Positions 58,163 to 63,979 of a stretch of DNA of 63,979 nucleotides are shown one piece after another. Made by a program: the position numbers and the translations under genes. The DNA is taken from the NCBI GenBank assembly GCA_021205455.1, contig JAJPXL010000079.1, positions 1-63,979 on the forward strand. Reading direction: 5' to 3'. The stretch comes from Clostridiales bacterium (GTDB lineage: Bacteria; Bacillota; Clostridia; Oscillospirales; Oscillospiraceae). Each line of letters begins with the position of its first letter. The stretch's first letter is position 1. The notes under the pieces were generated by a model. The model did no database searches. It was not told where the DNA came from and was given only the letters and a program-made list of their open reading frames with translations.

Positions 58163-58735
58163 ATGACTATCAATGAAGCCGTCGCCGTCAATGTCCGACG
58201 GGAACGCAAGGCAAAGGGCCTGAGCCTGGACAGGGCCGCCAAGCTGACCGGCGTCAGCAAAAGTATGCTGGGCCAAATCGAACGGGGCGAGGTGAACCCC
58301 ACCGTCTCCGTCCTCTATAAAATTGCCACCGGGCTGGAGCTGGATTGCAGCTCCCTGCTGGAGATTCCGGTGCCGGCGGTGGAGTTCGTCTCTTCCACCA
58401 ACGGCGCAAGCCGCAAAGAGGACGGCGGCAAGGTGACAATTTTCCCCCTCTTCCCTTCGGACGCCGCCCAGACCTTCAGCATTTACCGGCTGCGGCTGCT
58501 GACCAGCGGGCGCTATGAGGCCCCCGCCCGCCAGCCCGGCACGACAATTTTCATCACCGTTTACTACGGCACCCTGCTGCTGACCGTGGACGGCGAGCAG
58601 TACCGCCTGACCCGAGGGGACTCCCTCCGCTTCCAGGCCGACCAGCCCTACGAGCTGTACAACCGTGACATTCAGGTGTGTGAGTGCCAGGTGACCGTCA
58701 ACGCCCCCAAGGGGGGCAGCGCCGCCAGCTTTTGA
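58163..58735 (+). CDS. XRE-cupin transcriptional regulator
   Basis: A 190-aa regulator. The N-terminal XRE helix-turn-helix is at about residues 8-62 (RRERKAKGLSLDRAAKLTGVSKSMLGQIERGEVNP). A C-terminal cupin_2 domain (about 110-180) senses a small ligand. Proteins of this type control amine, sugar or amino-acid metabolism, and often neighbouring genes. Start chosen at ATG 58163 with GAGAGG 10 nt upstream. The convergent esterase is the nearest candidate target. Ligand unknown. Confidence 0.92.
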   Translation: MTINEAVAVNVRRERKAKGLSLDRAAKLTGVSKSMLGQIERGEVNPTVSVLYKIATGLELDCSSLLEIPVPAVEFVSSTNGASRKEDGGKVTIFPLFPSDAAQTFSIYRLRLLTSGRYEAPARQPGTTIFITVYYGTLLLTVDGEQYRLTRGDSLRFQADQPYELYNRDIQVCECQVTVNAPKGGSAASF

Positions 58736-58773
58736 ACGGGTTCCTTCCTGCGGCCTGCTGACCTAAAGTCCTC

Positions 58774-59661
58774 TCACAGCAGGCCCCGGAAGAAGGCGCA
58801 CTCCTCATCGTTGCACTGTTTCGCGTCCTCCGTCTTGATGTTGCAGTGGAACACATGGCCCAGCGGCTCCCGGGCCGCGTCCCCGTAGAAGCGGAACACA
58901 CAGGGGATGCTGTTGGCTATCAGCGCCGCTTGCAGCAACGGGGTCTGGTTCTGCAAAAAGTCCCCGGTGGCGGTCATAAAGAAGGTGGGGGGATACTGCG
59001 GGGTGATATACTTGATTACGTTGATGCCCTCCAGCTCCTCCGGCGTCCCATGCTCCGGCAGGAGGTCCGCCATCAGCAGCCGGTTCAAGTCATCGCCCTC
59101 CCCATCCGTGGAGATTTGATACACACCGCAGTTCAGGGCGACGGCAGTGGGGGCGAAGCCCTCCGGCGGCTGGAAGGGGAACCAGGCCGCAAAGTCGGGG
59201 TTGGTGCAAAGGTCGGCGTACAGCCCCAGGAGATGGCCTCCAGCGGAGTCGCCAACGCCAAAGACGTGCGCCGTGTCAAACCCGTACTCCTCCCCGTGGG
59301 TCAACACCCAAGTGAACACCAGATTGGTGTCCTCCAGCGGGCTGGGGAACTGGAACTCCGGCGCCAGGCGATAGGTGAAGTTCACCACCGCGAAGCCCCG
59401 CTGGGCCAGGTTCATGCAGTAGTACTGATACCGCTCCTTATCGCCGTAGACCCAGCCGCCGCCGTGGACGCTGACGATGACGGGAAGCCGCTGCCCCTGG
59501 GCGGCCCTGGGCCGGTACACATCCAGCACCTGCCACTGGGGGTCAGCGCCGTACTGGATGTCGTCGCACCGCTGAATGTCCTCCGGTGTGGTGAGTCCGG
59601 CGTCCCGGATGTTGTCCCCCTCGGTGAATCTGGCGCGGACGAGATCGCTTGTCTGTGACAT
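58774..59661 (-). CDS. Alpha/beta-hydrolase esterase (HSL family)
   Basis: A 295-aa cytoplasmic carboxylesterase. The oxyanion motif HGGGWVYG (about residue 63-70), nucleophile elbow GVGDSAGGHL (Ser about 142), an acid in TATGDF and a His in LGHVFH make a full triad. This is the hormone-sensitive-lipase family. ATG 59661 follows AAGGAGGAAGTATT; the longer frame has no ribosome site. Natural substrates are unknown, often acetylated sugars or short-chain esters. Confidence 0.92.
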   Translation of the reverse strand: MSQTSDLVRARFTEGDNIRDAGLTTPEDIQRCDDIQYGADPQWQVLDVYRPRAAQGQRLPVIVSVHGGGWVYGDKERYQYYCMNLAQRGFAVVNFTYRLAPEFQFPSPLEDTNLVFTWVLTHGEEYGFDTAHVFGVGDSAGGHLLGLYADLCTNPDFAAWFPFQPPEGFAPTAVALNCGVYQISTDGEGDDLNRLLMADLLPEHGTPEELEGINVIKYITPQYPPTFFMTATGDFLQNQTPLLQAALIANSIPCVFRFYGDAAREPLGHVFHCNIKTEDAKQCNDEECAFFRGLL

Positions 59662-59855
59662 AATACTTCCTCCTTGCAGTTGGGAGCCGCTCATCCTGCG
59701 GCAGCGCCGGATGGGGCGGTTCCCTGATTTTTTGCACCCCGCAGACGGGGGTGTCATGTTTGGCCTGTCCCGCCCATACAGTGGATATAGGCCCCCGCAG
59801 AAGGCACTCAGCGCCCTTTCCGGAGGGGCGGTATCGCATTATGGGAGGATACGAT

Positions 59856-60314
59856 ATGGTTTTTTCCGTCAGGCAGGCGGGCCGCAGGGTGATTGCCTGC
59901 GCCGCAGTGATTCTGGCCCTGCTGCTCTGCTGGTGGGCCGGGACCATTGCCCCCACTGAAGCCGCCGCGCAGCCCACCCTGCCCTCTCTGGCAGAGATCG
60001 AGGCGCAGCGCGCGTTTCTGGAGGGCTATGGCTGGGAGGTGGGGCAGCAGCCCACCTGCGACTACGTCTCCCTGCCCGCTGCGTTCACCGACGAGTATGA
60101 CGACTACCTGGCCCTACAGGAGCGCTGCGGCTTCTCCCTGGCTGACTACGCCGGTATGACAATACTGCGCTGCACCTATGAGGTTTTGAACTACCCAGGG
60201 GCAGCGCAGTATGTTTACGCGGATCTGCTGACCTATGACGGCGCCATCATTGGCGGCGACATCCGCTCCAGCGCACTGGACGGCTTCATGCACAGCCTGT
60301 ACTATCCGACCTGA
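59856..60314 (+). CDS. DUF4830 membrane-anchored protein
   Basis: A 152-aa protein with an N-terminal transmembrane or signal helix (about 8-28) and a DUF4830 domain: FLEGYGWEVG, VSLPAAFTDEYDDYLALQERCGF and DLLTYDGAIIGGDIRS are typical. I chose ATG 59856 because GGGAGGATACG lies upstream. Function unknown. Its stop lies 9 nt from the convergent MscS gene. Confidence 0.85.
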   Translation: MVFSVRQAGRRVIACAAVILALLLCWWAGTIAPTEAAAQPTLPSLAEIEAQRAFLEGYGWEVGQQPTCDYVSLPAAFTDEYDDYLALQERCGFSLADYAGMTILRCTYEVLNYPGAAQYVYADLLTYDGAIIGGDIRSSALDGFMHSLYYPT

Positions 60315-60322
60315 ACGGCAGA

Positions 60323-61117
60323 TCACTTGCCCTGATGGACCACGATATGGTTGTAGGTCATGGTCACGTCATTGCGGTCGAAGTAGACCTTGACGTTTTC
60401 CAGCAGGTCAAAGTAAACCTGCCAGTAGTTGGCGTTCTCCGTCCACACGCGAACCACATAAGTAATGGAGTTCTCCCCATAGCTCAGCACCCGAACGAAG
60501 GGCGGCATCGGCTCATCCTTGGTGTTTTCGGTGGCATAGATGGCCTCCAGCAGGGCCCCCTTCACGCTCTCCACAGGGGACTCATAGGCGGCGGTGATCT
60601 CCAGGTCCACCCGGCGCTTCCCTTCCACGGAGCAGTTGGTGATGGAGGTGGAGGAAATGGTGTCGTTGGGGATGGTCACCCGTTTATTGTCGATGGTGTT
60701 CAGCACGGTGTTGAACAGGCCGATTTCCAGCACGGTACCCTCGATTTCCCCGGCAATCACATAGTCCCCCACCAGAAAAGGCTTCGTCCACAGCATCAGG
60801 ATGCCGCCGAACAGGTTGGAAAGGGCGTTCTGGGCGGCCAGCGCGAAGGCTGCGGACACCACGGATGCAAAGGCCACAATGGAGCTCGTATTAAAGCCCA
60901 TGGAATTGGCAATAATCAGGATAGCGCAGAAGTAAATCAGCACCTTCAGCACCGGCTTGATAAACTTGATCAGCGTTGCCTCCAGGTGGGACTTCTCCAG
61001 CAACTTGGTCGTCAGCTGCAGCAGGTACTTCGCCACCAGCAGGCAAATCAGGGCGGTAAAAATCACCGGCAGGGCGGTAGCGGTCAGAAAGGTCATTACG
61101 GTTTCCAGTTCAAGCAT
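60323..61117 (-). CDS. MscS-family mechanosensitive channel
   Basis: A 264-aa small-conductance mechanosensitive channel. Three N-terminal helices (about 10-30, 52-72, 78-105) are followed by the pore-lining TM3 region with the NALSNLFGGILMLWTKPFLVGD motif and by the beta domain (IEGTVLEIGLFNTVL, TIPNDTIS). It should release solutes on hypo-osmotic shock. AAAGGAGAGAGAAATC precedes the start. Monocistronic. Confidence 0.94.
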   Translation of the reverse strand: MLELETVMTFLTATALPVIFTALICLLVAKYLLQLTTKLLEKSHLEATLIKFIKPVLKVLIYFCAILIIANSMGFNTSSIVAFASVVSAAFALAAQNALSNLFGGILMLWTKPFLVGDYVIAGEIEGTVLEIGLFNTVLNTIDNKRVTIPNDTISSTSITNCSVEGKRRVDLEITAAYESPVESVKGALLEAIYATENTKDEPMPPFVRVLSYGENSITYVVRVWTENANYWQVYFDLLENVKVYFDRNDVTMTYNHIVVHQGK

Positions 61118-61247
61118 GATTTCTCTCTCCTTTATTTTTCTTCAGCGGTGGAATTGAGGAACCTCGCAGTTCGCTCTTATGCGTTTGTTCAGAGATCCCC
61201 TGATTCAACAAGAACAGTATACCGCCTTTCCCCATGGAACGCAAGCG

Positions 61248-61283
61248 AAAAAACAGCCAGACCTGCCGAAACAGATCTGGCTG
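61248..61283 (-). terminator. Terminator of tuf
   Basis: CAGCCAGA (61276-61283) with TCTGGCTG (61254-61261) on the minus strand, followed by T6. Confidence 0.85.
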
Positions 61284-61312
61284 CAAAACGGTTGTTTTGT
61301 CAGGGGTATATC

Positions 61313-62515
61313 TTAGTCGTTGATGCCGATCACGACGCCGGAACCGACGGTACGGCCGCCCTCACGGATAGCGAACCGCAGGCCGTTCTCAATGGCGATG
61401 GGGGTGATCAGCTCCACGTCCATGTCGACGTTATCGCCGGGCATGCACATCTCGGTGCCCTCGGGCAGGGTGATGACGCCGGTCACGTCGGTGGTACGGA
61501 AGTAGAACTGAGGACGATAGTTGTTGAAGAACGGGGTATGACGGCCGCCCTCTTCCTTCTTCAGGACGTAAACCTGGCCCTTGAACTTGGTGTGAGGATG
61601 GATGGAGCCGGGCTTGCACAGAACCTGGCCGCGCTCGATGTCAGTACGGGCGATACCACGCAGCAGGACGCCGACGTTGTCGCCAGCCTGAGCGAAGTCC
61701 AGGGTCTTGCGGAACATTTCCAGACCGGTGACGACGGAGGACTTCTTCTCCTCCTCCAGGCCGACGATGTCGACCGGCTCACCCATCTTGACCACACCGC
61801 GCTCCACACGGCCGGTAGCCACGGTGCCGCGGCCGGAGATGGTGAACACATCCTCGATGGGCATCAGGAAGGGCAGGTCGGCCAGACGGTCGGGAGTGGG
61901 GATATACTCATCGACGGCATCCATCAGCTCCTTGATGCACTCATACTCGGGGGCATCAGGATCGGTGGAGTCAGAAATCAGAGCGTTCAGAGCGGAGCCC
62001 TTGATGATGGGGGTGTCGTCGCCGGGGAACTCATAGAAGTCCAGCGTCTCACGGACTTCCATTTCCACCAGCTCCAGCAGCTCCTCATCGTCAACCTGAT
62101 CGCACTTGTTCAGGAACACGACAATATAGGGCACGCCCACCTGACGGGCCAGCAGCAGATGCTCCTTGGTCTGAGCCATAACGCCGTCGGTAGCGGCGAT
62201 GACCAGGATAGCGCCGTCCATCTGAGCAGCACCGGTAATCATGTTCTTAATATAGTCAGCATGGCCCGGGCAGTCAACGTGGGCATAGTGACGCTTCTCC
62301 GTCTCATACTCCACGTGGGCGGTGTTGATGGTGATGCCGCGCTCCTTTTCCTCAGGAGCCTTGTCGATAGAAGCGTAGTCAGTATAGCTAGCCTTACCAG
62401 AGAAGGAGAGGTACTTGGTGATAGCGGCGGTCAGGGTGGTCTTGCCATGGTCAACGTGGCCGATAGTGCCAATGTTTACATGGGGCTTGGAACGGTCAAA
62501 CTTCTGTTTAGCCAT
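61313..62515 (-). CDS. tuf: Elongation factor Tu
   Basis: A 400-aa EF-Tu that delivers aminoacyl-tRNA to the ribosome. G1 GHVDHGKT (about 19-26), G3 DCPGHADY (about 81-88), G4 NKCD (about 136-139), G5 GSAL (about 174-177), switch I with RGITI. Domains II and III are complete, ending [11 protein letters not shown]. It lies downstream of fusA and has its own promoter as well. No rps12/rps7 is visible because the window ends inside fusA. Confidence 0.99.
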   Translation of the reverse strand: MAKQKFDRSKPHVNIGTIGHVDHGKTTLTAAITKYLSFSGKASYTDYASIDKAPEEKERGITINTAHVEYETEKRHYAHVDCPGHADYIKNMITGAAQMDGAILVIAATDGVMAQTKEHLLLARQVGVPYIVVFLNKCDQVDDEELLELVEMEVRETLDFYEFPGDDTPIIKGSALNALISDSTDPDAPEYECIKELMDAVDEYIPTPDRLADLPFLMPIEDVFTISGRGTVATGRVERGVVKMGEPVDIVGLEEEKKSSVVTGLEMFRKTLDFAQAGDNVGVLLRGIARTDIERGQVLCKPGSIHPHTKFKGQVYVLKKEEGGRHTPFFNNYRPQFYFRTTDVTGVITLPEGTEMCMPGDNVDMDVELITPIAIENGLRFAIREGGRTVGSGVVIGIND

Positions 62516-62572
62516 TGGAATTTCCTCCTTACAATTATGAATAGCAGAATCATAGTTTTTGGCTATACGCCT

Positions 62573-62601
62573 ATTGTATCCTATTGTGCCAAAAAATGCA
62601 A
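62573..62601 (-). promoter_or_regulatory. Promoter of tuf
   Basis: On the minus strand, TTGCAT (62601-62596), 17-nt spacer, TACAAT (62578-62573). A GC hairpin without a T run at about 62643-62668 separates fusA from it. Confidence 0.75.
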
Positions 62602-62679
62602 TAGGATTTTCACGATAGAATACAGGATTTCCGCCTGATCCGGTGCCGGCGGACCCGCCGCCGCACCGTTTTGCGGGGG

Positions 62680-63979
62680 TTAATCCCGCTTGTCACGACC
62701 GGAGATGATGTCAGCGGCGATGGACTTGGGTACCTCCTCATAATGGGAGGGCTCCATCGTGTACTGGCCGCGGCCCTGGGTACGGGAACGCAGGTCGGTA
62801 GCATAGCCGAACATATTGCTCAGCGGCACGAAGGCGTCCACCTGGGTGGCGCCGTTGCGGGGCTCCATGCCCTGAATCATGCCGCGGCGGCTGTTCATGT
62901 CGCCAATGACATCGCCGATATACTCATCGGGGGCGGTGACGCAAACCTTCATAATGGGCTCCTGCAGGACGGGGTCCGCCTTGCGCATGGCCTCCTTGAA
63001 GGCCATGGAACCGGCAATCTTGAAGGCCATATCAGAGGAGTCGACCTCGTGATAGGAGCCGTCGTACAGCGTGACCTTCACATCCACCACCGGGTAACCG
63101 GCCAGCACGCCGGCCTGCAGCGCGCCCTGGATACCGGCGTCCACCGCCGGGATGAACTCCTTGGGGATGGAACCGCCCACGACGGCGTTGACAAACTCGT
63201 AACCCTTGCCGGACTCGTTGGGCTCGACAATGATCTTGACGTGGCCGTACTGGCCGCTGCCGCCGCTCTGACGCTTGTACTTGGTTTCCTGGTCGACCTT
63301 CTTGCGGATGGTCTCCTTATAGGCCACCTGGGGTGCGCCCACGTTGGCCTCCACCTTAAACTCGCGGAGCAGGCGGTCCACAATGATTTGCAGATGCAGC
63401 TCACCCATACCGGCGATGATGGTCTGGCCGGTCTCCTCATCGGTGTAGGTCTTGAAGGTGGGGTCCTCCTCCGCCAGCTTCATCAGGGCCACCGTCATCT
63501 TCTCCTGACCGGCTTTGGTCTTGGGCTCGATGGCGACGCGAATCACCGGCTCCGGGAACTCCATAGACTCCAGGATGATGGGATGGTTCTCATCACACAG
63601 GGTGTCGCCTGTGGTGGTGTTCTTCAGGCCCACAGCGGCGGCAATGTCGCCGGAGTACACCTTCTCGATATCCTCACGGTGGTTGGCGTGCATCTGGAGG
63701 ATACGGCCAATGCGCTCCCGCTTGCCCTTGGTAGAGTTCAGCACGGAGGAGCCGGTATCCAGCTGGCCGGAGTACACACGGAAGAAGGTCAGGCGGCCCA
63801 CATAGGGGTCGGTCATAATCTTGAAGGCCAGGGCGCTGAAGGGCGCATTGTCATCAGACTCCCGCTCCTCTTCCTCGTCCGTCTCGGGGTTGACGCCCTT
63901 GATGGCGGGGATGTCGGTGGGGGCGGGCATATAGTCCACGATGGCATCCAGCAGCTTCTGAACGCCCTTGTTCCGGTAG
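62680..63979 (-). CDS. fusA: Elongation factor G, 3' part (gene runs off the window)
   Basis: The C-terminal about 433 residues of EF-G, which drives translocation. Visible parts are the end of the G domain ([13 protein letters not shown]), domain II ([17 protein letters not shown]), domain III ([18 protein letters not shown]), domain IV ([11 protein letters not shown]) and domain V ([17 protein letters not shown]). The N-terminus with the GTPase motifs lies beyond base 63979. Gene order fusA-tuf is the usual one. Confidence 0.98.
   Translation of the reverse strand, partial: YRNKGVQKLLDAIVDYMPAPTDIPAIKGVNPETDEEEERESDDNAPFSALAFKIMTDPYVGRLTFFRVYSGQLDTGSSVLNSTKGKRERIGRILQMHANHREDIEKVYSGDIAAAVGLKNTTTGDTLCDENHPIILESMEFPEPVIRVAIEPKTKAGQEKMTVALMKLAEEDPTFKTYTDEETGQTIIAGMGELHLQIIVDRLLREFKVEANVGAPQVAYKETIRKKVDQETKYKRQSGGSGQYGHVKIIVEPNESGKGYEFVNAVVGGSIPKEFIPAVDAGIQGALQAGVLAGYPVVDVKVTLYDGSYHEVDSSDMAFKIAGSMAFKEAMRKADPVLQEPIMKVCVTAPDEYIGDVIGDMNSRRGMIQGMEPRNGATQVDAFVPLSNMFGYATDLRSRTQGRGQYTMEPSHYEEVPKSIAADIISGRDKRD

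Overview
The window looks like chromosome of a high-GC, spore-forming Clostridia member, most likely Oscillospiraceae (Flavonifractor/Oscillibacter/Lawsonibacter-like). That placement is inferred from the gene set: spoIIR, a SpoVB-type flippase, ireB, SH3b/NlpC-P60 wall enzymes, KtrAB, a 2-hydroxyacyl-CoA dehydratase activase, consensus sigma-A promoters and strong AGGAGG ribosome sites. No rRNA, tRNA, CRISPR array, prophage or transposase was found.

Layout. 0.2-9 kb (minus): a fructan/sucrose operon with two LplB/YtcP-type permeases, a solute-binding lipoprotein, an intracellular GH32 hydrolase, a fructokinase and a secreted LamG-GH32 lipoprotein. It diverges from a LacI regulator (9.4 kb) across an intergenic region with two consensus promoters and four TGAAACG-type operator candidates. 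Four small membrane or lipoprotein genes follow lacI. 13.1-14.4 kb: a compact cobalamin riboswitch leads a DUF4430 (transcobalamin-like) lipoprotein and an ECF S component. 14.5-21 kb: housekeeping genes (YigZ, thioesterase, GNAT, NlpC/P60, ireB, phosphoesterase, ZIP transporter). 21-27.6 kb (minus): a MacAB-like ABC exporter with two paralogous HlyD-type adaptors, one enlarged by low-complexity repeats. 28-33.3 kb: an Lrp regulator, aminotransferase, ThrH, DUF1015, ispE and spoIIR run. 33-38.6 kb: SpoVB-like flippase, exonuclease III and a thyX/ArsC-like/DUF1294 operon. 38.9-47.7 kb: an EF-G paralogue, two VanZ-like genes, small membrane proteins, KtrAB and NAD(P)H-hydrate dehydratase. 48-52.7 kb: a 2-hydroxyacyl-CoA dehydratase activase system split into two genes, whose 3' end has been tandemly copied with a 147-bp period.

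52.9-54.8 kb is the least ordinary part. It holds at least five 38-43 aa proteins on the minus strand, each with a good ribosome site. Four of them resemble one another and form an operon ending in a strong terminator. The two promoters serving the cluster carry the same palindrome, GTCAATAT(T/C)GAC, exactly 46 nt upstream of the -10 box. I do not recognise the family.

55-64 kb: an AraC regulator, a gene-free 760-bp stretch with two convergent sigma-A promoters meeting at one terminator (candidate small RNAs), a uracil permease, an XRE-cupin regulator, an esterase, a DUF4830 protein, an MscS channel, tuf and the 3' part of fusA, which runs off the window end.
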